Assembly (NCBI GenBank): GCA_910589415.1
Contig: OU342630.1
Coordinates: 83,200,186 to 83,264,185, forward strand
Length of the DNA stretch: 64,000 nucleotides
Direction of reading: 5' to 3'
Origin: Malachius bipustulatus
Lineage: Eukaryota > Arthropoda > Insecta > Coleoptera > Melyridae
The notes under the pieces: generated by a model
The model's database searches: none
The model's input: only the letters and a program-made list of their open reading frames with translations
Told to the model about the DNA's origin: nothing
Shown: piece by piece, positions 22,225 to 33,629 of the stretch
Layout: every line of letters starts with the position of its first letter
Position numbering within the stretch: position 1 is the first letter of the stretch
Made by a program: the position numbers and the translations under genes

Positions 22225-22815
22225 AAATTTCCAAATTTCATGACCGAAAGCTTGGCAGGCCATTATCACAAAATTTTGAATGTTTCAGCAATATATCTGA
22301 AAAAAAAGTTTTTTTTAGTTAATTAGTCTTGGCCGGCAATTAGGTACTCTAGATTGTCTGACTTTTTCCAAGCAAAATTTCAGCAAAAATGATTATTTCA
22401 GTTTATCAAATCGTGGTCGAAAGCGTGACTAGATATTATTATAAAATGTCTGACTCTTTTTAGCGAAATTTCAGAAGAAATGACTTTTTCAGTTTATCTA
22501 ATTAGTGGATGAAAGCATGATGGTTGATCATTATAATGAAATTTCGGATTTTTCAAGCAAAATTTCAGAGAAAACGTTTTTTTTTCATTTTATCGAGTCG
22601 TGGCCGAAAGCATCGCTGGCCATTTTTGTAAAATGTCTGACTGATTTCATCAAAATTTCAGCAGAAATGATTTTTTTCAGTTTATTTAGTTAGTGGGTGA
22701 AAGTGTGACAGGTCATTATTATAAAATTTTAGATTTTTTTAAGCAAAATTTCAGCGAAAATGATTTTTTCAGTTTATCAAGTCTTGGCCGAAAGCGCGAC
22801 TGGCCATGGCGTTTC
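22225..22815. repeat. degenerate 93-bp tandem array, six units
   Basis: The anchor word TTTCAG followed by an A/G-rich GAAATGA-type block occurs at 22283, 22378, 22469, 22563, 22656 and 22749, giving spacings of 95, 91, 94, 93 and 93 bp. Each unit also has a TGGCCGAAAGC-type block and a TATAAAATGTCTGA-type block, diverged between units. Two extra GGCCGAA words follow at 22972-23000. It is an old minisatellite; the short frames crossing it are not conserved. Confidence 0.8.
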
Positions 22816-24535
22816 AATAATTAAATTTTTAGTGTTTTCAATTTACAATGATTTTTAATTGGTGAAATTAGTGAAATTTCATAATATCATTTTTATTATC
22901 AACAAACGTAAACCAAATATTTTTCATTGAAACCCTAAATAACGAAAGAAAAAGTTTAAAAGTCCCTCTCCGTGGCCGAAAGTGTGGCTGGCCGAAGCGT
23001 GGCTAACTTGACTTTTGGTCCACTCAAGCAGCGGCCGGTCTCTCTAATGATATCAACAATCGTTGATTCAGATGATGACTCATTCAGATCTGAAATAACG
23101 CTGTGTGCCTGATCCTCTGCAGTTTCGTTCCTTCCTAACCCCTGTTATTGAAGTAATTTGTATGCACCTAATACCTATACTGTGACGTGGTGAACAGAAT
23201 TTTCTTCTTTTCGTAGCATCTGGTGTGATTATCCTGAAGCACAGTAGCATGCTCCGCGACAGTTCACTTGTCTGTCTGGCCCTGTTGACAGTTTGTGTTC
23301 GGTCACGTGGGTGTTGCCGCTGTGTTTGGTAGTTCAGATGTGTGCAGCATCACAGAAGCATGGTGTTCTATAAACTCCAGCTGAGTAGACTTAGAAAAAG
23401 CTTTCATGCTGTAGCGCTGCATAAGAGTTTACCAATTCGGTCGCTGACGTTCCTGAGATAGTGAAGAAATGCAGCTACCAAAACTCTTGGTGATTGTGGT
23501 TATCGTAGGATGTTGTGTTGTTGGCTGTATAATGCTCACCTGTCTCTTGAACGGTGTTCGCCCACGCAGGTTAGAGAACTCTTCGGTAGGTAAGATCTTG
23601 GGTGGACTAGCTCTTCTTGGAAGTGTTTGCTCTGACAAATTCGGGATGGACGATTCACTAGGGTTCGTCAGGTCGTACTGGCAGTAATAGAAACCCTAAA
23701 TCCTAAATAAGAAGAAATCTCTCATGACCACGGCAAAACAGCCCTGAATCAATTACGGTTTCAGTTGCCTTGAAACTCTACATATCAATATATCAAGTCA
23801 ACCCTACAGAGTGATTCAGAATTATGGGAACAAACTGGGTTGTTCACGGTTATTCAGTGCCATGACAGAAGACGTGTGGTTAAAAGACATTATATGCCCC
23901 AAAATGTCTCACTGAGATGTCCTTGATAGAGTTTTTGTTGTCTTTATTTTCAGTTTTATCTTAGATAAGTCTCTATTTTGATTTCAATTATTGTAGGTAT
24001 TAGTTTTTTATTTTAAGATTGACATTTTTCATTTGTCAACTGTCCTCCTGGATAACTTTTGACCAAGTACCCTGGAACTATTCTTGCATTATATATGGTG
24101 TTCTTATTTTTACTATTAGGTAATTAAGCATACGTGTTCTATGTAGTCCTGCTATCGTGTATGTGCGCCACTGAGGTACTAAAGTGAGGATGCATCACTG
24201 CGTCTACAAACCTTACTTCATAGGCGAGTAAAAAAAAGCGTTAAAAACCTTGATACCGATGGTAGCACCGATGGAGGCTGATGGGATTTTCATGAGGGAC
24301 GAAATTCGGAAGTTCCTGGGTCCGATTTCTGGAGTAATAAACCTGTCGCACATAAACAACTCTGAAATGGAACTGGGTAGGACATGTGGCAAGATGAACC
24401 GATAGAAGCTGAACAAGGAAAATTTTAGAGAGGATCTCACGCTGGGGTACTTTTAGAAACAGAGGGTACCTCCATCTATAAGTTGGATATAAATACCTTT
24501 GAGGTCAATTGAATTAGTGTAACACAATATCTCAG
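22816..24535. other. gene-free stretch with a GC-richer part
   Basis: The part 23030-23700 is clearly less AT-rich and stays open on both strands at 23430-23690. One plus-strand frame (23469-23687) starts with a hydrophobic run LLVIVVIVGCCVVGCIMLTC that could be a membrane segment, but I recognise no family. It may be a decayed transposon gene or a host exon. Confidence 0.35.
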
Positions 24536-24539
24536 AAAA

Positions 24540-24625
24540 TGGACTATTTAAGTGAGGTCTATATCCAGCAGTGGACGTAGACAGGCTGATTGATGATAAC
24601 GATGGTGATGAGTTAAGAATAAGAA
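24540..24625 (+). mobile_element. possible RTE-type LINE 3' end
   Basis: GAGGTCTATATCCAGCAGTG followed by GACGTAGACAGGCTGATTGA and a degenerate TGATGA-rich tail is the pattern seen at the end of RTE-like LINEs in many insects, where the final codons read VYIQQWT before a (TGA/GAT)n tail. Upstream coding sequence is not recognisable. Confidence 0.45.
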
Positions 24626-25298
24626 CATCAGAGTTAGCAGGTTTAACTTGAAAGTGTTCATAAGCAGATGCTATGTATGAAAAATTATGCTTCCTTATCA
24701 CAAATATCGATTCGTTTATACACTGTAAGATTCCAAAATTTACGTCACCTAAATGGAAGGATTTTGCACGTTTTGTACACAACGTTTTTCATTGAAAGGA
24801 CGAGGTCAGCAAGAGACAGTCTGATACTGCACAATATAAGTATACATGTTCATACAAATTTTGCGTAGGACGCTTACAGATTTTTTAGGAAGCCATCATC
24901 ATGTTGTCGTTTTACAGATGGATTTCGCATAAAAATGTTTACTGGAGAAGTAATGAACGATAAAAGTAGAATAATGAACAATCAACTTATACAGGCGAGA
25001 GGGATGGTGGTAATTTTATTATGAAACCTTTAGCAGTTTCTGAATGTCTAATTAATTAGGTAGTCTGAAAAGGTAACTAATTTCCTAACTACTAGAAGTT
25101 ATGATCTCTCAGGAAATTTGCAATTTTGTATAATACGCATAAACATGAAAAATCAAGTATTTCGACTAATGTGCTTGGTTCATTAGGGGGTAGGTATAAA
25201 CATCACTAGAGGATTAGGAGGTTATGGAATTTATATTAAAATTTCATTGAAATGTAATATTGAAATGTTTTATTGAAATGTACCCCCCGGTACTCCGT

Positions 25299-25396
25299 TT
25301 TAGAAACTCGTACGAGTACTAGGATAGTCTTCAGAGGTGTTCTTCAGGACAGAGTACTAGGTCCGATATTGTTTCTAATCTACAGAGTAATTCATT
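25299..25396 (+). pseudogene. reverse transcriptase scrap
   Basis: The plus strand reads VFRGVLQDRVLGPILFLIYR. This is a slightly damaged form of the GVPQGSVLGPxLFLIYIND motif found before the YADD box in jockey/CR1-type reverse transcriptases. Fewer than 35 codons are preserved, and neither the catalytic box nor the thumb is found on either side. It is a short dead LINE fragment. Confidence 0.65.
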
Positions 25397-26053
25397 AATA
25401 TCGTGAAAAATTCTAAGGTAGCGATTCCTTGTCATAAACTAAAGTAGGTTTTCAAATAATATTATTTCCAAAAGCGTACACACCCTTCCAAAGGGGTAAG
25501 GTAAAATAAGATTTTCATTTTAACCCTCAGATTTGAATGAGAGTATAATTTTCCGTACAACTTTACCTTATCAAAACCTTCCAGCACCAATAGTCTTATT
25601 CGTCTTGCACCCAAGAAGAGTTTGAAAATTGCAACCCTTAATTAACGAGTTTTCCATTGCACATTTTTGTGTAATTTCAAAATTGCAATTTGGAAAATTC
25701 CCTTTTACAGCCTGCACTCTGAACAATTTTTATCTCTTTATGTCAGTTTATTCGTAAATTATAACGTTCAGTTCCACTCCCAAGCAATCCCTAGCAAATG
25801 GCATTCAGAAAAGGAGATGAGCTCCTCACTGAATGTTCGAAGGAGTGTTTGGCTGGACATTCTGATATTAATAATTAAACGAAGAAAATAACGGGTGCAG
25901 TTGTTCTTTGGAGTTCTGAGAGAATCTAATTTCATTACACGGCTGTCCGTCATTTTAAAGCCCCGCGCATGCGCGATCATCGAGAAACGAATGGGGCCGA
26001 AAGATGGTCAATTCAAACAACCGAATGCTGACGTAGACGACACTTTCACAACC
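25397..26053. other. no gene seen
   Basis: Overlapping short frames on both strands at 25667-26080 have no recognisable domain. Confidence 0.4.
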
Positions 26054-26055
26054 TA

Positions 26056-26283
26056 TACCTCAGTCGACCAACAGATATAGTAATAAAACTGCGCACTAAC
26101 TTTTAAGGTCCAAGTAGTCACATCTGTAGGCAGATAGTGCCTTATTTATTGGTTACCTGGTTCCGGTAAACCAATGAGAAGGGCTAAGGTTTGTGTATAT
26201 AATTCTTGTGTATAAGGTCTGCCTACCTGGATTGTAAACTTACCGCGCACTTTCATTACTATATCTTTTGGCCGACTGAGGTA
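26056..26283. mobile_element. 228-bp MITE, intact copy
   Basis: It starts TACCTCAGTCGACCAACAGA and ends CTTTTGGCCGACTGAGGTA, with inverted repeats of about 40 bp (continuing through ATATAGTAAT and GCGCAC). It is flanked by TA at 26054-26055 and 26284-26285. A second, inverted copy at 53161-55070 has the same ends but is split by a 1674-bp foldback. It has no coding capacity. TA target and TIR fit a Tc1/mariner-derived MITE. Confidence 0.88.
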
Positions 26284-26285
26284 TA

Positions 26286-27307
26286 GGTGTATATGCTTTC
26301 AAACTGACACAGATTACCTACTATAATATGGCAATATACGTGTAATATTATATTTTATATTAGATCCTACTTTTTCTCAGTAATAATTAGCTTTGAAGAC
26401 ATAATTATTGACAACGTAAATTTTCTTTTGAAATATATTCATAATGTCGGTATAATTAACACGACTTAATGAGTTTTCAAACTTACATTTATCTCTCCGA
26501 TCTTCTTTAAAATTTATATGCCGTTTTTTACGCACACAGCTTATTATTCTAGCACTTCAAGCTGCATTATTAACTAGATTCCAGGACTGGTTAGTAATTG
26601 TAATTAGATATAGAATATCCAGCGATTCCTACCCTCTGGCGCTAATTCAATGTTTAATATTATACCTGGCCAATTAATATCTGCATGTTCTTGTTCTCCT
26701 CCACGTGAATAATAATGCATAAACTCAACACCCAAGGCGCGATTCCCTGTGCATACAGAATATAAATATTCATAAGTTGCGCTTATATATTTGACGAACA
26801 CCTGACGACCCGGGAGATCACTTATCTTACTATCTATGACGTGAAGGCAAATTGTATCATTAATTATTCTCTCATTCCTGAGGTAAGACTTCTTTATAAT
26901 TAATATAAAAATCAGCTTCTTAACAGATACAATACCCACTCACATACGAGCTGTGTTTTTTTATTTTTGTTTTTGTTGTCATTTCTCAAAAATCCATGTC
27001 GTGAATATGATTGTAGATGCTGTGCGAGAAAAAAAAACAAGTTTGCCATCCATACGATTAAGATTATTACAATATTTTTTAATAAATTACAATTTTGATA
27101 ATGATATAATAAATAAAATATTATTTCGGAACATGCTTTGAATCGATTGTGGCCAAGTTATTTCATTTCGATTCTGAAATTAAATTTAACGATACCTACC
27201 TACAAATATCGATATACTCCTTTCAAAATCATGAAAAGAAAGACAGACGCTGTTTTATTTTTGACGAACGTTTGTGATTCTGTAGGTTTCGTAGTACTAA
27301 CAAAAAC
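26286..27307. other. no gene seen
   Basis: AT-rich. A minus-strand frame of 111 codons (26604-26939) has no recognisable domain, and no splice pattern supports it. Confidence 0.4.
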
Positions 27308-27420
27308 TACCCTAAATATTGATATTGATATTGATATTGATATTGAGGGTGTCAGATGCGCTGCGACCTATTAAGATCTATTGTGCCCCCTCTTCTCTGC
27401 TTCTTTGGAGTATATTCCCT

Positions 27421-28150
27421 TCATTGAAGCAGCCTCTCCAACTCCGTTTCCCTTAGGAATTTCAGGATTTGAAGAGGATCAAGGCCGGGCAAAGCCCCCC
27501 CGTTGAGCTGGTGTTGGCCCAGAACATCGTTTCTTTCACGTTCTAGGGCTTCGCAGTTCATCAATAGGTGACGAGGAGTCTCGTTTTCTTCCCTGCAGAG
27601 TCTGCAAACGCCATCTTTTTCTATACCAAGTTTCCTCAGGTGTTCATTGAGCTTGCAATGACCTGTTAGGAATCCTGTTAGCATTCTGAGACTTCCTTTG
27701 TTGAGGGTCAGGAGTTTCCTTGACCTTTCTCGGTTAAAGTTCCCGAGGAGCTCCTTGGATTGTCTCAATCCTGAGAGGTTATTCCAATGGATTTCTCTCA
27801 GTTTTTCTTCTTCCTTACGAAGTTCTGCCTTGAAGAACGTGTCTTCAAGGCTACAGAATGGTTCTGGTCCTATAAAGGGTGTCGATGCTCCTTTTCTTGC
27901 CAATGAGTGGGCACGTTCGTTTCCCTCAATCCCAGTGTGTCCTGGTATCCATTTGAGGTGAATTTTGTTCTCTCTGCCTAGTTTATTGAGTTTTTGTAGG
28001 CAGTTCCATGCCATTTTTGAGCTGATGATAGGAGAGCTCAGCGTCTTTATGGCTGCTTGACTGTCTGTCAGTATTGCTATTTCCCTATTTTTATAGTTTC
28101 TGTCGAGGTTTATTTGGGCGCATACTTCTATTGCGTATACAGTTCCGCTT
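27421..28150 (-). pseudogene. LINE RNase H and zinc knuckle, frameshifted from RT
   Basis: It continues the LINE polyprotein in a second frame. VYAIEVCAQINL (with the catalytic E) begins near 28150. ILTDSQAAIKTL carries the next catalytic D. IHLKWIPGHTGIEGNERAHS holds the H and the N/D-E end of the active site. FIGPEPF follows, then a C-terminal CRLCREENETPRHLLMNCE, a CCHC zinc knuckle spaced C-x2-C-x8-H-x4-C. The frame ends at 27421. The frameshift from the RT frame near 28140 would separate RNase H from RT. Only 13-bp TSD-bounded decay of this kind is seen, so the copy is young but inactive. Confidence 0.9.
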
Positions 28151-29388
28151 GAAGTATGCTTGGGGATGTTCCCATCGGCTCGGAGTAGTTGGTGCCTGGC
28201 CCATATACTCCTGCCCCAGTTCCCTCGGTGGCCTTTGAGCCGTCTGTGTACCATCTTATTGTACCTTCTTTGAAAGTGTGAATGGATGTGTTGCTCCATT
28301 CTTCTTTCGTAGACAGTTCCATGATGAAGTTTCTCTTGAAGCTGAATTTCTTGACTGTTTTGTCTTTTGGCATTATCAGGAGGTTTTTACAGATGTTCAG
28401 GGGTTGATTCCCCTCGGTCCGTAGTCCCCCCCTGATCCCCATTCTTGACATTGTGAGTTGAGCCTCCGCGGCACTTCTCTCAATCACTAAGTGCAGTGGT
28501 GTGAGATCTAGAATTACTTCCAACGCTGCTGTTGGGCATGTTCTCATTGCTCCTGTGATGCAGAGGCATGCAAGTCTCTGGATCTTCTCGAGTGTTTTCC
28601 TCGCTGTTATTAGCTTGGTCCTCTTGTACCAGACGACCGCTCCGTATGTGATGATGGGTCTCACTAGCATGGTGTACATCCAGCGTAAAATGGATGGGTT
28701 ACAACCCCATGCATTCCCCGCCATTCTCCTGCACACCATGAGTACGGATGTGGCCTTACTTACTGTTGCACTTAAGTGCTTGTTCCACATTAGCTTCTTA
28801 TCCAGTGTTATTCCCAGATATTTTACTTCTTCCTTCCATTCTAACTCGACTCCATTCAAGTCGATGGTTTTGAGGTTTGGAAGCTTGTTTTTTCTTGTGA
28901 ATGGTATCAGTGTAGTTTTTGTAGGATTGATGTTGAGTCCTATTTCCTGGCACCATTTCAAGGTTATCTTTAACCCCCTCTGTACTATGTCGCAGAGTGT
29001 TCCTTCAAATTTTCCTCTGGCCATGATGACGATGTCATCGGCATACCCGATGCAGGTAATGCCGTTCTCGGTGAGTAACCCGAGGAGCTCGTCTACTACC
29101 AGGCTCCATAGGAGGGGGGATAGCACCCCTCCTTGTGGGCATCCTTTTGTTGTTTTCACCTGGATGGTGTCATCGCCCACTTTGGTTCCAATTATTCTTG
29201 TGGACAGCATTTGTTGAATCCAATGGGATGTTGTGCTGTTTATGCCTTTTTTAGTTAGGGCTTTCTTGATAGCATCGCAAGAGGTGTTGTCGAATGCTCC
29301 TTCTATGTCCAGAAAGGCGCAAATGGCCGTTTCCTTGTACTCCAGAGTGTCCTGAATCTTTTCTGTCAGCTCATACAGGGCGGTATGA
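28128..29388 (-). pseudogene. LINE reverse transcriptase (5' truncated)
   Basis: The frame is open from the truncation point at 29388. It reads through AFLDIEGAFDN (29300-29335), the first catalytic aspartate block; then KGCPQGGVLSPLLWSLVVDE (29080-29140); then GYADDIVIMARG (29025-29060), the YADD active site; then VKYLGITLDKKLMWNKHL; and the thumb motif IQRLACLCITGAM (28545-28585). It runs on into the start of RNase H with IRWYTDGSKATEGTGAGVYG. A 2-base gain (or 1-base loss) near 28140 then brings a stop after ILQAELYTQ, while RNase H continues in another frame. The preserved blocks have all catalytic residues, but endonuclease and RT N-terminus are lost. Confidence 0.93.
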
Positions 29389-29401
29389 TACCCTAAATAT
29401 T

Positions 29402-30236
29402 CCCGGGGGGGTAAATTTCCGTCACTAGTTTACAATAAATTTACAAAAGAATGAATAGAAGGTTTAGCTAGTCAGAAAGGTTTTCTGCAGACAAAGCATA
29501 TACCTACTTTGCAGGAAAAATAGGGAACATGCAGTTTCTTAACTTAATTCGCTTTACTTCTCTCTTGCTTGCAATAATTTTTATAACAATTATTTTCCGT
29601 CTAAACACTCATAGTAAACACAATCAAACTTATACCTACTTCACTGTTCACTGGCTCACTAGGCCTCTCTCTTGCTTGTATAAATTCACTGACTGACTTC
29701 TCTCTTATTACGAGGGAGAAGTCAGTAAAAACTCTAGATTTCACTGCTAATTTACTAGCCCTTCTGTCTCCAACTTTGCAACTTTGCTTTTTTTCATCAC
29801 ATTCTAAACTATACTCTACTAAACTAGAGCTCTTTATGCCATGACGACAGTGAGTTTCTAGATAAACGCTCATTTAAAGTATCGTCAATTGATATATTCT
29901 CGAACAGCTGACGCGAGAGCCTCGTTAATTCTAGAGTTAGTCTGGAAACATCGCAACGCAAGTATACAAAATAAGAGAACAGCTAACTGACGATACATAA
30001 GAGCACATACGAGAACAAGGTCAGCAAAAATCCACGCGAATTGATGAAGAAGAATATTCTATTACCTCAAATTTTAATAAACAATAAATGTAAACAAAGA
30101 CAGCCAATTCGATTTCGTAACAAAATATAGTTGGAATAGAATTGGGAGTTGAAAATTAGTTGTACCTAGTGCTTACTGCATATTGAGAAAATATTAAGAA
30201 AGAAGACAGCTAAGTGCGAAAGAGGCGAAAGAGGTT
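29402..30236. other. no gene seen; small inverted repeat
   Basis: No supported gene. AGTATCGTCAATTGATATAT at 29878-29897 is partly complementary to AACAGCTAACTGACGATAC at 29976-29994, and GACTTCTCTC / GAGGGAGAAGTC forms a small hairpin at 29696-29726. TCTCTCTTGCTTG is repeated at 29559 and 29666. This could be a decayed terminal repeat, but nothing confirms it. Confidence 0.35.
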
Positions 30237-30470
30237 TTGGAATTTTTTAAGCTGTTTCAAGCTACACGAGGTGCAGTTGCAAGTGTCATAAGCAGGCTAC
30301 TGAACAGATTTAAAACTACTGGAAGTGCCAACAACAATTGCCCCCGTATTGGCAGTCCAAGCGTTTTTAATACCAGGCAAGACGTCGATATTGACCAACA
30401 ATCTTCTCCGGTCCCAAAAATTGGTGCTCTGGCAATAACGGAAAGTTATTGGAGACTGCTCGCCTAAAAA
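30237..30470 (+). pseudogene. Tc1-like transposase N-terminal fragment
   Basis: The plus strand reads VASVISRLLNRFKTTGSANN followed by a PRIGSPSVFNTRQDVDI segment. This resembles the second helix-turn-helix and the following GRP-x-x-T-x-RQDR linker of Tc1-like transposases (typical form: VSRLWNRYQTTGxxxDRPRxGRPRxTTxRQDR). The DDE catalytic domain does not follow, and no terminal inverted repeats were identified. The proline/arginine GRPR core is changed. It is a short dead fragment, and the assignment rests on motif similarity alone. Confidence 0.6.
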
Positions 30471-30734
30471 TTTTGGCACTATTTCTGTCATAGGCCAATC
30501 CATGACGCTGATGTCCATATAGGTCTCAAATATATGGACATGAGATATATGTCTCAAACTAACGCCTCAAAATAGATCGTTTTTTCGTTAGAGGGGAAAT
30601 ACAATATTCAGTCCCTGTGCTAGTTCAAGCTCAGGGGACTGTGGGACTTACACCCAGTAAAATCCATCCGTTCTTCAAGTTGGATCCAGTACCGTGTTTA
30701 ATTACACATCTGTGTCAGGTATAGAGCTTCTTCA

Positions 30735-32460
30735 TTATTTATAAATGCTTTTCTCTTTGTCCTTCCCACTTTGTCTCGCTCTTCCATTTGCTTTATTCTC
30801 ATTGTTGTATCCATATAGGTACTGCTCCCCCACTTTCCAGTCCCTCTCGGTCTGCAGCAGTATAGTTACGACGTTTCTCTCATTTATTTTCAGTACCATT
30901 TCTCCCATCAATGTCTCTCTCTCGCTGTTGAATCTTCTGCACAAAAATGGGGTGTGCTTCGCATCGTCTACTTCTACGCCCTGGTATATGCACTTTGCCG
31001 AGTCCCTCTTGCCGATCCTATGCAGATACTTCCCGTATGAACCGTGTCCAGTCATAAACTGCTTCACATAATATTCGACACCTCCAAGATTCCTTTTTAT
31101 CCACAGTCTCGCATCGCTTATGAGGATTCTGGTTCATTCTTGCACCGTCCCGTGTCTCCATTCTCTCTGCCACTACCGCAGGGTTGTCTCGCTGGCGTCC
31201 TTCCTGTCTCTTTCTGCAACGTTCTGCATCTCGTGCAGTTTGGGCCTTTCTCTCACTGGCAAGTGTATTGGAACCAGGCCGGCAATTACCAGTATTGCCT
31301 TTCTATATAGAAATTCTGTAAGCGCTACTTATTCTCAGTGGGCTCTTTGACAAGTTTGTTTTTCCTGTGGATCTCTTTATTTTTTAAGCAGGCTCCCATA
31401 TAATCGCTACGTATAGTATAACCGAATGCACCGACATTGTCAATATCCGTCTTTGTTTCACAAATCCCATAGTCTATGGTTATTCTCAAGTCTTCTACAG
31501 TCTTGCTCGATGAAATTGTTCTGCCCGTTAGGTCGAATTTCAAGTCTGAGGCATTCTGGCGTGAATTAAATATGCCGCCGCAGTTTTTTTTTACGATTAT
31601 CTGCATGTGTCTCCTCTGGCTTTAAGTCGTATTGGGTCATTTTTTAGTTTCTATAGATGCATGATATCATCATACATAATGTTGCAGAAGGGTCGGTCCT
31701 ATTAGGACTGAGTCCTATGGAAGTCAAACACATATCTTCATTTTAGCTTCCTTAGTGATCAAAATTCTCCTATCCGAAAGATACGACTTTAGAGTGTTCC
31801 CCAGATATCCAGGTATTTCTCTATCCTTTACTTTTTTGAGTATAACTTTCCACGAGAGAGTACCTATTAGGAGCTGTACTACTTCGTCTATGAGGAGTAG
31901 TGTATATATAGGACCTTGTCCAGATATAGAGCATGCATTATGCTTCTGCCATTTCGGAATCCGAACTGTAGTGGGTGTAGGCCTCTTACTCTGTTTGTTT
32001 GTTCAGTCAAGCTGCTATTTAGTTTTTTTTCGTATGTTTGCCCCAATACATCCAGCAATCATATAAGTTTATATTTTTAGTTCTCGTCCTCTTCTTGTTT
32101 TTTGGATTCTCTATTTGAAACAAATTCTATTTTTTCCATTCTTTTGGAAATGTATTTCCTTCCAGGTATTTGTTGAACAATTCCCAAAACACCAAATGGT
32201 TCTTTCTTCGTCTCCTGGTATGTGGTATGCTGTCTATCTGTCCATGTCTCATCTTTTGTAGTTCTCTGATATTGACGTCGATCTTTTCTATGCATTCAAT
32301 TATCAAGGCCTATATGTTGCCCACCACTAAGGAGTTTGTAGTGTTCGTTTATCTTTATTTCTAGCGTTGTTACATCATAATGCTTCACTTATTATCCTTC
32401 TGATCGTTTCGCATTCGGTCCCTCGTTCCTTCTTTTACTGTATATTTTTCTAAATTGTTC
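30735..32460 (-). pseudogene. R1-clade LINE, heavily frameshifted
   Basis: On the minus strand, from high to low coordinates, frames switch repeatedly but keep the order of an R1/TRAS/SART-type ORF2. There is a YLEGNTFPKEWKKI-like block before the RT (32120-32160), an IPGYLGNTLKSYLSDR-like block (31770-31830), a SSSKTVEDLRITIDYG block corresponding to SKTVKYLGVxLD (31465-31520), IAGLVPIHLPVRERPKL (31220-31280), then KQFMTGHGSYGKYLHRIGKR (31005-31065). The C-terminal CIYQGVEVDDAKHTPFLCRR zinc knuckle follows; its second cysteine is replaced by glutamine. R1-clade LINEs often insert at specific targets, but none is visible here. It is long dead; the 5' limit is uncertain. Confidence 0.82.
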
Positions 32461-33629
32461 TTTTAGTTACCCGTAGTCAACGCATGTATCAAATTTGTAT
32501 TTTTCGGTTCTCACTTGTACGACACCCGACGACAGCGACAACGCGACAACACGACAAAATTGCGGGGGGATTTGACCCTGAGTCTGATTCCCAGTGGGGG
32601 GCTAAAATTATTTGGAGCATTCCTATTCGAGTTCAATTCATTTTGCAGGTCTGCGGTGGATATAATCGTCGATTTAATTTTTCCCATTTTTTTCTCTTTT
32701 AATTTATAGTTATTTTTAGCACGAACTGATCATACCTAATTATGCGCGACAAAAAAATCAGATAAAAACCTGTTAATTATTCAACACGACTTTTATTCTG
32801 AGGGTCATAATTGGTGGATTAATCAAATTAATCCATCATTAAAAGAACGTCTGGATCAATATCACACAATCTTACATTCCACAGATGCAGTTTAAAATTA
32901 AAGATATTAAAAAGTGTTGCGATAGTTGGGAGACGAAGTGGAAATATATTTATATGCTAGTGGAATTTGGAACCATGTGGTATATTTTAATAACCAGGTA
33001 CCTATGTAAAAAAAAAAATAAACACTTCGCTATAAGCGTCATATCGGTTTTGTTTTCAAAGACATCAATCCGATTTTTTTACTTGCTACCTACAAACCGG
33101 CTCGATTTAAAATTTGCAGGATTTACTGTTTCCAGATGACTGTAGTCTCTTAACAAGAATGTAAGTTCTCGTTTTACATAAATTATTCTGTTCTATTGTG
33201 CCATTTAAATTTTATCAATAATTTTACCTAAAAAGTAAGGGTTGGCAACATAAACAGTATTATAGATGAGCAGTAGCTAGACGAGTCTAGCTGATCTTGG
33301 GACAAGTAAATCTACGAGATCGTAGATCCTTATCTTCTCTCGGTGAACGTACTTCGTCGAGATATAGGTAACAAGAAAAACAATTTATCTTTTATCGGAT
33401 TCATAATCTTTTTGGGTAGGTATCTGATTGGTCCACGAATTTCACGATGTTTATAGGGATGATAATTTTTTAGTTACCTACGATCCTCATCGTCCACAAT
33501 ACAAGCACGAGTATCTGGAGGTTTTTATTGAATGAAGAAACTTGGATTCATGTTTAAGAAATTCAACATGTGTGAATAATGTTTGATTGGTACTTGAATT
33601 TAGGCCTCATATTGTACGTCTCTGTAAAG
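32461..33629. other. no gene seen
   Basis: AT-rich. 32515-32560 is rich in CGACA words (ACGACACCCGACGACAGCGA and following), a short imperfect repeat. Frames at 32484-32709 overlap it and are probably meaningless. 33240-33480 shows several GATC/TCTACGA words but no gene. Confidence 0.35.

Larger units (their letters stand above)
27321..29388 (-). mobile_element. 5'-truncated LINE with 13-bp target duplication
   Basis: The insertion runs on the minus strand from 29388 to 27321 and is bounded on both sides by the same 13 bases, TACCCTAAATATT (27308-27320 and 29389-29401). Its 3' end is a hexamer tail, (TCAATA)n in minus orientation, at 27321-27346. Inside are the C-terminal two thirds of a reverse transcriptase, an RNase H and a CCHC knuckle. 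Truncation at the 5' end, a simple-repeat tail and a TSD are the hallmarks of target-primed reverse transcription. RNase H with a C-terminal CCHC puts it with the I/R1/LOA-type group of LINEs. Confidence 0.93.

Noticed and set aside
24453..24782. 109-codon minus-strand frame as a gene
   Set aside because: It is antisense to an RTE-like 3' end, and its serine-rich stretch comes from the TGATGA-type tail.
26604..26939. 111-codon minus-strand frame as a gene
   Set aside because: No domain, AT-driven composition and no splice or promoter evidence.
27321..27346. The hexamer repeat as an independent microsatellite
   Set aside because: It sits exactly between the 13-bp target duplication and the LINE 3' end, so it is best explained as the LINE tail.
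27698..29217. Plus-strand frames of 87 and 238 codons
   Set aside because: They are antisense shadows of the LINE RT/RNase H on the minus strand, which carries the real motifs.
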